From Opisthocomus hoazin (lineage: Eukaryota; Chordata; Aves; Opisthocomiformes; Opisthocomidae): a stretch of 64,000 nucleotides of DNA. The number at the start of each line of letters is the position of its first letter. Within the stretch, counting starts at the first letter, position 1. The notes under the pieces were generated by a model, which saw only the letters and a list, made by a program, of their open reading frames with translations, did not search any database and was not told the origin of the DNA. Positions 45,901-60,900 of the stretch are shown here, one piece after another. The translations under genes were made by a program, and so were the position numbers. Location: positions 62,159,397-62,223,396 of the forward strand of contig NC_134414.1 of the NCBI RefSeq assembly GCF_030867145.1, given 5' to 3'.

Positions 45901-48900
45901 ACCTTTAGAGATCACCTAGTCCAACCCCCCTGCCATGAGCAGGGACACCTTCCACTAGACCAGGTTGCTCAAAGCCCCATCCAACCTGGCCTTGAACACT
46001 GCCAGGGACAGGGCATCCACAACTTCTCCACACGACCTGTGCCAGTACCTCACCACCCTCATCATTAAAATTTCCTCCTTATATCCAATCTAAACCTACT
46101 CTCAGTTTAAAACCACTGCCCCTTCTGTCACTACAGGCCGTGTCTTTCTCCATCTTTCATGTAAGCCCCCTTTACATTTTGAAAGGCTGCAAGAAGGTCT
46201 CCCCAGATCCTTCTCTTCTCCAGGCTGACAAGACCAACTCTCTCAGCTTTTCTTCAAAAGCGAGGTGTTCCAGCCCTCTAACCATTTTCATGGCCCTCCT
46301 CTGGACCTGCTCTAACAAGTCCATGTCTTTCCTGTACTGGGGACCCCAGAACTGGACTCAGTATTCCAGGTGGAGTCTCATGAGAGCAGAGGGGCAGAAT
46401 CACCTCCTTCAACCTGCTGGCCACCCTTCTTTTTATCCAGCCCAGGATATGATTGGCTTTCTGGGCTGCAAGCGCACATTGTCAGATGTCCAATTTTTTT
46501 ATCCACCAGTATCCCCAAGTCCTTCTGCACAGGGCTGTTCTCCATGCATTCATTCCCCGGTCTGTACTGATACTGGGGATTGCCCCAGCCCAGGTGCAGG
46601 ACCTTGTGTTTGGGCTTGCTGAACTTCATGAGTTTCACCTGCGCCCACTCCTCAAGCCTGTCGAGGTCCCTCTGGATAGTATCACTTCCCTCAAGCGCGT
46701 CAACTGCACCACCCAGCTTGGTGTTATCTGCAAACTTGCTGGGGGTGCACTCAATCCCACTATGTCATTAATAAAAATATTGAACATGACTAGTCCAAAT
46801 ACAGACCCTTGAGGGACATCACTCATTCCTGGTTTTCACTTGGACACTGAGCCATTGAGTGCAACTCCCTGGACACAGCTACTCAACCAGTTCCTTATCC
46901 ACCTAACAGCCCATCCATCAAACCCATATCTCTCCAATTTACAGGTAAGCATGTTGTGGGGGACAGTATCAGAGGCCTTGCAGAGCCCAGGCAGATGACA
47001 TCCATAGCTCTTCCCTTGTCCACTGATGCAGTCACTCCATCGTAGAACGCCACCAGATTAGTCAGGCGCGACTAGCCCTTGGTGAAGTCACGGTGGCTGT
47101 CTCTAATCACCTCTCTATCTTCCGTGTGTTTCAACACATCTTCCAGGATGATCTGTTCCACTATCTTACCAGGCACAGTGGTGAGGGTGACTGGTTGGTA
47201 GTTCCCAGGGTCCTCCTTTTCACCCTTTTTAAAAATGGGTTTGATGTCTCCCTTTTTCCAGTCAGGAACTTTGCCTGACTGCCACGACTCTTCAAATATG
47301 ATGGAGTGTGGCTTGGCAACTACATCAGCCAACTTCCTCAGGACCCTGGGTGGCATCTTGTCAGGTCCCATGGACTTATGTATGTACAGGTTCTTTCAGT
47401 GGTCTCAAACCTGATCTTCACCCACGACAGGAGGGACTTCATTCCCCCAGTCCCTGCCTTGAGGTTCAGGGGCTTGAGAGATGTGGGAAGAGAGGTTACC
47501 AGTGAAAACTAAGGCATCTTTAAAACACAGATTTTAAGGCTTATTTTGCTACAGCGTTTTGCTCTTGAAGCCAAAATTCCTTAACACAGTGGCCAACCGT
47601 CTATAGATCTTTACAAAGTAACATCCCCTAAATTTAACTGTGAACATTTTACAGTCTTACATCATCTGACATTGCAGAGAATTTGAAAGAAACATTTGGA
47701 CAGAAAATTACACTGTAATAGTCATGTCTGAATTGGTAATTTTGAGTCTGGTGTGATTTGCAGCTCCCATACAGTCAATGGACAAGTTAGGTGTCACCAG
47801 CGGCAACTAAAAGCACACAGGCTAAATCTGACTGCCCTAGCATTACAGCTGAAGTCGATTAAGACGATCGCCCCTTTCTGGAAACTGAAATAGAAGTGTC
47901 ACTGTTTTTGGGAGGAGTGATGAATTTCAGATTTAACTGTTAGTCAGGAAGCCCTAAGGTATCAGTTTTATTACGGATACTAGGATTTTCAGTAATCATT
48001 ATTTGTTTATTTAATGAAAAAATAATTTCTTGAATGCTAGAACTAGTATCTGGCTGTCTACTTCAATCCAACAACAACTACTAAAAAATAAATAGCATTA
48101 TCTGCTGTTGACTTCCAATTTGGAGTAACGTTTGTTCTTTTTAAAAAATTGTTCAGGCAATGATCAATTTGCATCGAAGGGGCTTACCAGCTATAAAACT
48201 CTAAACTGAGGGGAAGACTGGGACTTTAAGAGCCTCAGAGGTAAAGAATAAATTGTATCAGTATTCTGATTGTGAACACAAGGCATACTCAATGGACACA
48301 CATCAGTGATAGATCTGCTGTCGTCTGAAAATGGTGTATGATTGTAAGTAGATGCAGCAGAACAAAGGCCATACTCAGAATTGGAATTTTTGTCCCCTCA
48401 TTAAAATCTATTTAGAAGTTCCATATCAGACAATACTCTAGAAATAGAAATATTTCAAAATTTTAGACAAGCAAATTCATTTTCTCCTCCATCAAAACAA
48501 TATACTAGGAAAGCAAGTAAAGAAGGGCGCTCTCTATGTTGCTAGAATAGGAGATAAAAATGACACCAACTGTGCCCAAACTTTGGGCTACCTGTAGTGA
48601 TCCGTAACAGTCATGCTGTAAGCTAATAAGCAGTGGTAGTGAAGATGTACCTAAAAAGACTACTTAGCTGCAATTCCAAAACTGTCTTTGAGAATTAAGC
48701 TCTTCACTGCATCAGGATGGTTTCAGCATGGAAAAAAGAGTAACAGATACGTATCTCGTTCAATTACTTTATGCGATAATAATGACTATTAAAAGTGATA
48801 CCTTCAGTTCTTGCACCTCTTCTTTCTTAATAAATGCCTGTGCAACATCAATTCCTCCAGCTGGTTTGTTCCCGTTTCCATGGTTAGAAAGACTCTTTCC

Positions 48901-51900
48901 AACTTGTTCAGTCAGTTTTTGAATAACTGTTCCTAAAGTTCATAAAAAATTATATTGAATTTCCATTCACAAGTAAGGGGCTTTTCTGTAAACCCTCTAG
49001 AAATCTTCCACAAAGTAAAAATAAGTAAAAGGCTGAGAAAACCTGTTTTAGACACAAGTCTCTCTGAGGCACAGATTGTCTCTCTGTCTGCATTTATATA
49101 AAACAGCAGCATGATACACATCTAATTTGAACACACATCTCTAAGTACAATATTAATACAAACACACTAGCAAAACCACAAAGTGCACACAAATCTATAT
49201 ACACTCAAGACTAGGTAGTCTGCCCTCATCATGTTTTCTAACACAGAAATATTATCAGGAAATGCAAAATGACGCCCAGCTGTTACAACACGCATATACA
49301 AAAGCAGTGAAAAAACCTTCTGAAGTTTTCGCAGGTGTTCCAGTTTCAACTTTGTTTTCCTCCATCCCATCTACATCGCTTTTGCCAGAAGCCTTCTGAG
49401 AAGCACTGACTTGGCTGCCTGATGTTTCTGACTGCTTTTGCAGTAATTCTGGTGGTGTGGAAGACTGCTTAGTATCGTCTTCATCTGGTTCTTCCTCTGA
49501 ACTGAATGGTGGTGTTCTAAGCAAAAACACATGCCACCCGAGAACTTACTGGATTTCAGTGACTGCACTGATATATACATATTTAAGCTTCCTCATATTT
49601 TCCTTTTCAGTAACACATGCATTTTTCTCATGTGAAAAACACAGGAGCTTTCATAAATTCTAACTATCCATAAAACTATTTCAATGAAATCATGCTGTTC
49701 AGTAAACTCAGAAAGTTATCACAAAATGATCTTTTATATAGACATGATCATTTTCATCTATGCAACTATCTTTACAAAACACACCAATATATAACAAGTC
49801 TTGCCAGGCAAACGATGACAGGCTTTCATGGATCAGCAGGGAGAGCAAAATTCAGGCTCAAGGAATCTGCACCACAGAAAGCTTGTTCTGATATTCTGTT
49901 AGATGAAAATAATTTACAAATTTTTCAGTTTTTTTCAATGTGCCTGATGTGAGTGGAATCTGGAATATTGCATTTAATTTTGGTCATAGTAAGAAAATAT
50001 CAACAAACTGAAAAAATGAGGCCACCAGAGACTTTCAATGCTTTTAACTGGCTCAGACAAAGCATCTGAGAATGAATTTAAATGAATTGGCACCACCCAA
50101 TTTTACTGAATATCCCTCTCTCGTTCACAATAAAGAATATGTCTGCTGAAAGAACATGCTGTCTTTCAGGGATTATATCAACAGACTCAAACGGAATAAT
50201 ACTTTAAAACAAAATATGAAATATGCAGTCCAGAAAGTGTTTATAATTTCAGCTTAATAATAGCTTTTGTGTGGCAAACGTGAATAGTCACCAAAATGTT
50301 TTTTTCAAAAAGTCAAGGGAACAAAACATACGTGATACTAGATGTCTTTCTGGAAACTCCATTTCCAAAAAGCTTCCTGGATCTAAAAATAACAAGACAG
50401 GTTATTTCAAGACTGACAGTTAATTAAGTAAGCACAAAGTTTATACAGAAGTAGTGTGAATTCTTTGCTCAGTTCTTACAATATTAGCAGGTAACGTTCA
50501 CATCAGTCACAAAAACCCAAACCCACAGGACTGTTACCTGAGATACGAGTACTATGAGAACAGCATCTCTTACTTTGGTGTAGATGTATTCTCATCGATG
50601 GCTGTTCTCTGTTCAGCTGGGCGGACAGCTGTTGAAGATCGTTTTACTGGTTTTCGTGGTCTGGTGGATGAGGAAATTCCCAATTGACTGAACGTCTGTT
50701 TATCTACAACAGAAGTTATCCATCTCATTATTAGAAACAATATTTGGGATCTTCTATATCTAATTTCTAAAATTAAAGATGACTCTGCTGCAGATTACAG
50801 TTTTACAAAAAAAAAAAAAAAATTTTTTTCTTCAAAGCAGTTCAGAGCTACCATGTATCTTGCCAATACGGGAGCTAAGATTTCTGCAGTTAAACACAGC
50901 ATCAAGCACCCTTTAAAGGAAATTGTTTAGTTGGCCATACCTATATAGAATATTTATATGAAAAATTCTGAAAGCAGCTATACAGAAATGCTGCTAAATA
51001 GAACCTTAAATAGCAGTTCTAAAACGTAAGAGAATGATAAAAAAACCCAAAACATTTTAACCTTCTGAAGGAAGCTGAGGACAGGAAACAGGTCTATTAC
51101 AAGATGATGATTTCTCTTCAACCCTAAAGCTAACTTGGCGTTCAAGATGCTCTCGAATTCGCTGAATGTCAGGCTCTTGCTTCTGTTTGCATTCTCTAGC
51201 AGATTCAATGGCACGCAAAATTTTATTTAAGCGATGCTTTGGGATACCGCGAACACCCTGAGGAAATAAATTGTATTGTAAACACAGGGGCTATTACTTC
51301 TGTGATTTACATCCTACAATCACATACATTCTTTTAAACTTCAAAGATCACAAAGCTTGTAGAAAAATTGCAGAAGTTGGTAACAGTGCTCACAGGTGCA
51401 GCCATATCCTCCACAGCTGCAATTTGATGGACTTCGTCTCAGGGTAATGAATTACACTTATTTATAACGTGTGGAAATTTAGCTCTGGAAATTATAGGTT
51501 GAGAGTTGCAGTACAAAATTGAAAGGGTACAGCAAAAAAGTGGGACAAATATTATCCCTCTTTTAAATAACTCCAAATAATCTTACTACCTTAATTCCCA
51601 TGGATTCCAGCTTCTCCTCCAGGGCTTGCTCGAAAACAACTCGTAAGTCTTTAGTTATAGAAGGATCAGTCTTCAAAGCATTTATTAAATGCTGGTTACT
51701 GCTACCTGTTTTATGATGACCTTTCTCAATTTCTAAAATAAGAATGGAAAAATGCATTTAAAAGACACTTGAAAAAATCCACAGTATATGAGACAACTAA
51801 AAACTGCACTGAAGCACACATTTTTTAGAAACACCATAGACATACATGTGGAGTTTTTGTCTACTCAGAGTTGTATTCTTTTTAAAATCCTGGGCTAGCT

Positions 51901-54900
51901 TACAAAAGCAGGTCTATCACTCAGTGCCTCATACCCATCATCATAAGCATCTTTTATTTTTCTTGTTACAGAATCACTATAAAGACATACGCCTGAATAT
52001 TTAGCAACAAAGATCTTTACTTTTAGAACTGTACTTGAAAACTTCTGATAAAGAAAGACTATCTTACGCTATTTAAGTTCTCTAAAAGTGGTATTTCAAA
52101 TCAAAGCTGAACTCTAGCAGGAATTAAAACAGGAATATGACAAATGTTCTCAAGAAAAGCTTCAAACAACGTAATGTTCTCTGGTAAAAAACACTTGCTG
52201 AAAGCAAATCTTTGGAAAGTTGTAACACTTTCAAAAGCCTTGGTAAAGACAAAGCCTAAGTCTGAGGCAGACCGTTTCACAGAATATACATGATGGATAA
52301 TACATATCTTCTAAACTCTTTCAAGGACAAAGTTCAGTGTCGTGTTTTCTTCCATGCAGGTCTATGACATCATACATACTTAAAAGCAGACAAAAGAGTT
52401 TCTATCTCCCTTGCTTTAAGTGTCAGCAATGACACGAAGTCTTATGCAAGAAACAAAGAATCACCTAGACAGATTCTTCCATCTGAATTAAATATTGACA
52501 TTTAAGTTAGGCCAAAGTATTATAGGGTCATACAGGGGAGTAAAGAAGCAAAACATCCCCATTTGGAACCTGCCTATGCAGTGTCTCTGGCAAGACAAAG
52601 TTTTACTGAATGCCACTTAGATAAAGCGAACCAACAATCTGTGGGACCACGGTAGCTGCTTCTGTCTGGCAGCGGTCAGCAAAGCTGGCAAAGCATACAT
52701 AGCGGGGTATGCAACATCCCAGGAGTATGCCTGTTTCCAGTATGCCTTACAGGGCAGCAGAGTCATTTGCCAGCCCACAGGCAAGAGTATAAATGAAGGA
52801 GTAATTCCATACTGCGAGTTTCAAATGTTTTAAAAAAAAAAAAAAAAAAGGGTGCCACTTTTCCTATTTTTAAACAATGATTGCTTAAAAAGTAGTTCCA
52901 TTTAGTGTTGATTTTTCTTTACGGAAGAGCAGCATCCTGAAGAGGCGGCTGTTTTGAGGAAGTGGCTTTCGATGGATCTTGGAAAGAACTACAGGCAATG
53001 AAAACTAAAAAAAGAGTCCAGCTACCATACGAAGAGATCTGTGTTGAAGAGGACAGCATCTGGCTGAAATCTTAACCGACTTTGGGAACTGTGTGGACAA
53101 CTCAGTCCGCAATAGAGATGGGATTAAAAATTATTTGGCTGGAGAGCCAAGTCCCAGAAGGGGTAAACTACTAGTCAGTGTGGAAACATGGGGTTATCAG
53201 TCTATCCCCAGTGAGGAAAAGTTGTACTATCTAGTACGGAATCCTCCCAGAAATCCAGATATGAGACATCTTAAAAGTGGAAGGCTCCAGGGAGCCTTCT
53301 GAAAATCCTGTCTCTTTCAGATGTTAATCCTTACAATAAAATAGATCCATCTAAAATCGTTTTAAAACTCATAATTACTACATACTAATATGGGTAACAA
53401 GACTATCCAGCATTATCCTAATTAATGACAATACTAATTCTTGTTAATCAACTCAAGCCAAATCCTCTTTGCCAGAGCCAACTATTTGAGGAACTGTTCT
53501 CTTCTTTATTTATTTAAAAAAACCCCCTCTAAACACTAGTTTCGACAATTTTGCAGGTGAGGGACCTTAAGTCTGGTCCACTGTCGCAGCTCCTACATAA
53601 TCCTATGAAACAATCTGCCAAGTCAAGAATTTTCACACTCTCCCTTACAAATGGCTGTCTCAGCTAAAACAAAAAAAAATCTTGGTCTGTCTTTTCAGAC
53701 TGCATTCTTTTCTTTCTCTCTTTTGAACTGCAGGCCATGCCTTTAGGCACAGCAGAAGAATCAAAGACAATCCATCAAGAGAGAAGATGGCAAGCAAGAG
53801 AAACAGCGGAAGGAACGGCAAAAATGTGAGCAGTCTTCACTGTTCAGAGTCACTGGATTTTCCCTGGGGAAACCTCTCACACACAGATATATGCAGATGA
53901 CAATTTTGTTTTCATAACACTATTGTTCCTTCAAAATCCAAACTCATTGGCTGTAAGGTTCAAGACTGATTTTGATTTTTGCACATAGTACACATTACTA
54001 CGCTATTCAGCTATTTGGTATTTCAAGGACTGTTAGCCTTCTTCAGGAGAAGAATATCACACAGGATGAACCTATGCTTCCTCTTCCATCACTGTAAATA
54101 TGGCCTTCTCCAAGTTTTCCTCAGATGAAGCAGAAGAACAGCTGCCAACACTGGGCAATGTAATGTCATTCTGAATTGCACAACCTTGGCTGGAGCTGCG
54201 GCTGCTTAGAGGTAGGTGTAACTTAGACTACTTGCAAAAGTATCTTTGGTGCATCTATGAAAGTGGGCAGCTTCAGCCTCCACCACCAGCCTCCTCCTTC
54301 TATCCGAACTCTTTATCCTCTTATGCAGAGTTTCAAAAAGAAGAAAGAATACATTGCAATAACATCAGCTCCAAAAATTTCCTAGTAAGGGGGTATTCCC
54401 CATCAAACATTTTTGCTCTGCTTAGCTCAAGTGCCATTAGACATAAGGAATGTGCCTGCTTTAAAGAGTTAGCCAGATTTTCATAAAAATATTGAACTTG
54501 GATAAGGAAATCATAATTTAAAAGCATCAATATCAGACAGGAGACTGACACATACAAGGAATGTTCCCACCCAACTCACATAAATATACTCAAATACAAT
54601 GAAAAATACTCTAGGTATCAAATAATATTTACTTTTTTATTGTCAAGAAACATATGTCACTATATTTTGAGATGAATCAACCATTACCTTTCTCCTCTTC
54701 TGAAACCTCCTCTATGGGCTCCAGCACGTGCATCACGGGTGCCTGCTCTAATAATGAGGAAGAACAGGAACACCAGACAAACAGGACAGAAGGTGGTCAA
54801 GGTCCAGAGCGGGAAAGTTAGGCAAAAAAACACACTGATGTCAACTCTCCTGACTGCTGACAACCTGCTTAATCACAAACCCAATGCAACAAGGCTCTTC

Positions 54901-57900
54901 CCTGCCTTGGTGGTACATTTTTGTAAAGGAGACCCTAATACAACAGTCACTTCAGGAGTGATTCAGTTGCCCAAACATGGGTGTCTAGTGTCATCTCAGA
55001 TATACCTAAGTTTTAAGCCATCAGTACAGGGCTGGCTGATGCATCACACAACTACAGAAAAACCTGTGCCCTTCTGGAGTGGCATCCAGAGGCCAGGTGG
55101 GATGTTTTTAAGTCATCTACAATGACAAGGCCACCTAGGATTAAGTAAATGAATACTGTCATTCATTTCTCCTAAGAAGCATTTTAATTTTTAAATTTAT
55201 TTAAAAATATTGTTTATGTGGAATTTGATACTAAAAGTTTACTAAAGGCGAGTAAAATGGACAGACATAGAAATCCTCAAAAATATATGGAAAAAAATGT
55301 GTTAACTCATCATTCCAGATTATTAAATACTGAGTCTATATGTGCAAGACAGAGAAATTTTATATATATATATAAATTCCAGTAAAACCAATTTTAAAAA
55401 ATCTTTAATCACTCCATTACAGTGAGATTCAGTATTATCGTGTGCTTTAAAGAAATCTTGAAATGTCCTCTGCTGATAACAGCTTCCTAAACACATTGAA
55501 ATTATCATTCTACAGGCTGTCAGGTACAATTTGCCTTACATAAATGAAGCCAGAGTACAGTTTATCTGCAACTTTATAGACTTGAGATAGAAGAGATGCA
55601 CGAAAATACTTATATGTAGACTAATAAAAATTCAGGTTTTTCAAACGTTAATATTTACCTCCCATAAATAAATTTATTTTGATGAAAACTAGAATTTTAG
55701 CGTATTCTAGGGTTTACAATAAAAACAGAGAAACATGCAAACTATACTTTCAGCATCCAACTACTGGCAGTATAGGAGACAATAATTTATTGGCCAATAT
55801 TTCGGGCCAACATACATTTGCCCCAGCCATCACAAGAAACCTCTGGCTCTATAAATGGCTGTTACACTGTATGGGTAGAAGGGGAGGAAATGACGCTGCA
55901 GTAAAGATGCCTGCTCTTCTCGTACAATTAGGTACAAATATGGATGCACTGTGATGGGTAATCACAACGAAAGTGATCACAATGAAGCGTCACTTGGGAG
56001 CTAAGTGACACTCAGTGTCACATCTCCAATATTCCCCATGTGAAGGGGACCAAACCGGGTGTTGCAAATGCGTGGGTACAGCTGGTGCTCTCTCCATGCT
56101 TTCTGCACCTGCAGTTATATTCAGCCTCTCACCTGCTTTTCCAAGCAGGTTACAAGACTTAAGATTTGCTCCCATATAATCTGCACTACATAAGAAGTTC
56201 TAAAAAAATGCTTCTCACAGCATCACAAGTTGCTGACAAGATGCAAATGTCAATATATTTTATGGAAATACTTAAAAGCAAAACTCTGAGAGACCGACTG
56301 ACGAATAGGCTTCTGGTCTTTCAGTCTTTAAAGCTGTAAAATTTAGTAGTGGCCAGAGCATTCCACAGCACTTGAATATGATCCTCCACACTGCTGAACT
56401 CCTGAAGCTGTTCCTGGCACACTGTTGCCCTGCACCAGCTAGCATTCTCCAAAACAATGTTCAGGCACAGTTTGGGACCATTCCCAAAAGCCTACAGCGA
56501 GCCTGTTTCAGAGGACAGAGATGGAAGCGCAGACAGATACGGGGTGTTCGGGGAGGGGATCTAATTCAGTCGCATGGGCATTGAGGCCTCTGAGTTTCTT
56601 GGCTGGACCTACTAGACAGTCAACCAGTTGCTGCGTAACTGGATTTAAGCTATACTTGTTTCACCTGTACTTTACTCAAATGCAGTCTCCTTGAAGGAGT
56701 CAAATCATCTCTGCAGAAGCCCTTGACAAGTAACTTAATTTAACAGCAAAAGCCCAGTTCCCCAGAACTGAAGACCTGAAATTAGACTGCTGATCTGGTA
56801 TAAAGGTACATGCTTCTCTTCCTCAGTATACCAGAAACAGAGGAAGTTAAAATCGGTAAAAGAATAGTTGCAAGAGCAAAACCAAAATTGATTACTTGCT
56901 ATGTGCAATATTGTTGTTCAATCTGTGATGGCATAGATTGAATGTTAAGACACAAGGGAGTGCAACATCTGGAAACACCAACTTCTCCAGCGTAAGTGGG
57001 CCTTTTCCTTTACTGTACTTTTCTAAGAGATACTTAGTAATCAACACGTTGGAATCCAACGTAAGGAAAAGCAGCTTGGTTCACCACTCCTCTGGTTTAC
57101 AGACAGGTGTGGCGATCACCCCCCTAAGGAGCCCCCTCCTTATGTTTATCAGAGATGTGCTCTTCTAGTCATCTGATCAGACCTCTCAGCTCCTACCTTA
57201 GTGTATGTCCTTGAAATCAGCAGCATCTAAATATTAGCACGCTTGTTTTTAGGAATCATTTAAGTCTGACTACCCAGCTAAACCTCAAATCTGTACAAAG
57301 CAGTCTTTGCCAACTTCATATCTAAAACAGTCCTGCTGATGCAGACTGAAATCCTAACTACTCTGCATTATTGTAACCTTCTCTAGTTCATCAGACCTTT
57401 TTGCCCAAAATCTCACCAAGCCACAATCCAATGTTAGCCTTAAACCAGCAATCCCTAAAACTTCTGACTTAAGCAGAGCCAGTTACCTTCCTGTCAATCA
57501 TCAGCCCTAACTCTAGTTCAGCTGACTCTAGTGGACTCTGCTCCACATCAACACCTTCAACATCAGACCTTGCTGGCCAGGATCTTACTCCTAGCTTTCA
57601 TTCTAGCCCCAGTGTTGCACCTAGACAGACCGCCATCTTCCCCTTTGGACTCACACCTAGATATAAATTACCTGCTCCTAGTCATTTCTCTGTTCCCCAT
57701 TCCACATGAACATCCAAACTGTGTCCTTGCCTTACTGGAAGTGGATCCCAGGAGGCACGTTGTGCTCCAGCAGATCATCTGTTTTGGACTAGTAGAGTAC
57801 TGGTAGAACTGGAGATTACATCAGTCTTGCAGTTCTGACGCCACCTCAATTACAACTTGTTCAATGACACAGCTTGAACCCTGGCTCTCATCTCCAGCCA

Positions 57901-60900
57901 TTTCTTGGCTATGAAATAGAAATAAATTTCAACTTCATACTTAAACCTACTCAGTCAGGCTCTGTTGCTGCTACCTTGCTTAACTGATCCTTCATAACTC
58001 AGTCATTACTCTTGTTCACCAATCGTTGTCTGCCTAATCCTAATCCTAACCCAAGATCAGTGATCCCTGTAAAACCTTGGCTCAACAATAATCAGATGTC
58101 TCTGGGTGATACCAGCCCTCTGCAGACCCTGCCATCAACTTCTTATGCTGGCATGAGCCACCTTAACTCCAAACCCAACTCATTTGGCCCTCCCCAACAG
58201 TGCCACACCCGACTCTAACCAAACAGTACCATTGCTAAATCCTACACCTAGTCCAGTGGCAAATTCTGGACACATCCTCACCATATGTCATCAGCCAGCC
58301 TCAGTCCAAAACCTAACCCCAGCTTTATCCTCACAAGAACAGTTCCTGTTAGCCTCAGGCTTGAACTTAGCTAAATGGCAGCTACCAACACCAGCCTTCA
58401 TGAAGGCTTGCCGTATTCATATCCCACTGGCATGAATCCAGCCATATCAATACTAGCCAGCAACCTTAAGATGACCTCCACAATGATGTGCGTGTCATCC
58501 CACATCTTCCAAAATGTCTCTTCTGCCAGCTACTGTGTGTGGAGAGATAGATGAGATGTATCAAAAGTACAGGTTGCCTTCATTTCTTCTACTACTGAAA
58601 AATAATGTGCCTGGCACACTTTGACGAGCCATTTACCACCTGTTTTAAATAATATTTGAAGACAATTTCTATGCAGGTGGAATAGGAAAATATATTTAGC
58701 AATAATGAAGAATTCAGGCCGTGTATATTTCAAGCATATCATATATTATGTCCATTCTTATCTATTAGCTTAAAAAAACCCCAATATTCTGACAGTACTA
58801 TTGGAAAAGCAGTCTTCTGGCCAATATTTAAAGGAGAAATCCTGTCTATTTACTCTGAAATACGAAATTCTAAAGTACTTTTAGCCTGGACAGGAGTGCT
58901 TCAGTTATCTATAGTGGAGTATAACCTACAGTAAGCACTTTGCACTTGCAACACAAAAATAAAAGATAAACCATAAAATTTTTTTGCTGTAAATTGCTGT
59001 ACTTCTTAAACATGTAAGTGATGTAAACCATGGCTATAGTCATTATCTACTCTTTTAATTCACACTCAAATTTCACATCCAAAGAGCTGCCAAACTTAAT
59101 CTGTCTTAATCTTTCGACTGTCATCTTTGACTCAATGCACTTTATATACTTTTCTCCTAATCAATAAATGGAAAGCCATATGCTGCACATAAGCAGCAAA
59201 AATCTTGATTTTAAACCAGTATTTTTAAATATGATAAATTTTTGACACTTACCTGAGGCCTCTAAGTTAGGAGCCTAGTCATCCCAGACTCCTTCTACAG
59301 TCAATGAAGATACTACAGGCAGCTTCAAAGAGCAATTCAGATCTTAGCTCAGCTGAACCAAACTCCAAAAGCGCCCCTTCTCTCTGTGAATTGGCCAGGA
59401 AGACTACTTCGACTAAATGTGCCTGAGATGCTTCACTTATGTCCCTAATGATAGCTGGGCCTTAGCTCACACCATGTTTGAAGACGGAGTCATAGGTTTT
59501 AATGGACAATCTAATTAATGTCTTTGCTCTTTAACTACTGTCTTCAATTCCACCTAGTGTTACTGACCTAAAAAGGATGAAATCTTGAACAACTATCAAC
59601 ATTTCAAGAGTAATATAGGAGCCAAAGTCTGATTTTAAAATATGATTTTAAAAAATAAAATAAATAATCTGTTGTAATTTTGTGAGACTGAACTAATCTT
59701 TGAAAATAAGACTTAAGTTATATTTGCACAAACCCCTTCAACTAGCTCAGAAACGGAGAGAAAAATGGTCAGGCAGGATGGCATTCAACGCAGCCTATTA
59801 GCTCTCCCAAGAAATCAGGAACATTAACACAAAAAGCACTCGGCTGACACAGTTGTTCAACTACACACCTAAGATACCTCACTTGTAATTTAAGTATCTT
59901 CTCATAGCACAGATCTAAGATGTGCAGAACTAATCTTCGGGTGCAAAAGCTTCCAAGCAACTTTGAAAAGTGTACTTCAGTTCACATAAGAGGGTCTTTT
60001 CCAGAATTAATTTTCCTTCAAACAGAGAAAAGGAAAGAAAAGGAAGATATTCCGTATGCGGGCAATTGTTTGGTAGGAAAACTATAGCTCTTGTGATTTC
60101 AGAGATGTTCTGTGCTGAAGAAGTTACCAGCAGGCACTTTCATTTTCATAATGGCACAAGATGCAGCCATGATGTCTTAATGCAGTATGTAAGTCAAGCC
60201 CTTGGGGAGCTCTGAAAATTTTGGGAAAGAAACTATCATTTCTGCTAACCTTATATCCAGAAATTAGGTAGGGTAAGTTAAAAAAAATCCAGAAGGGAAG
60301 AAAGGGGACAGACAGACAGAGAGACCTGCAGAGATAAACAAAATTGTCATCAGCAAAGGAATCTGAAGGAAACACCTTCTTTGAGGTTTCATAACAAATT
60401 GATAGAGAATCTTTTGCATCTCAATGGCAGGGACAGCCTTTTCTATCTTAAGTTTCATAAGGTGTCACAAACTTCATACCTGGAGCAGCAAGAAATTGGG
60501 AAAGATCTGAATGAGTTGATATAAATTGTCAAGAGTACAGAAAATACTCATGTTCACAGAATTCTTTTCCTCCTCAGCCCAAATGAAAGACAATGCACTA
60601 AGAAAGCAATGCTTGACAAGCTTGATGTGTAATCCCTTAGCAGTAATATTCTTCATAAAACTCACTTCTTAAATTCAGGGCAATAGCTAAGCTACTTGCT
60701 GTAAGATCTCTTAGCTAGAACCAGCACTGCTGTGTTGGTGCAATGAAGCTGGTTTGAATGAAAAATAATGTGACTATTTTAAAAACTGTTATTAATAATC
60801 TATTTTTAATATATTATTACTTTTCTCCACCTGACAACATTTCACCTATATAGTTTCACTTTAGAAGTTTCTAGCAATGACAGCTACCTTGCACAGGTTA

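Noticed and set aside
54739-55125. 128-codon plus-strand frame overlapping a DZIP1 exon
   Set aside because: Antisense to a verified exon by only a few bases and otherwise intronic, with no family match.
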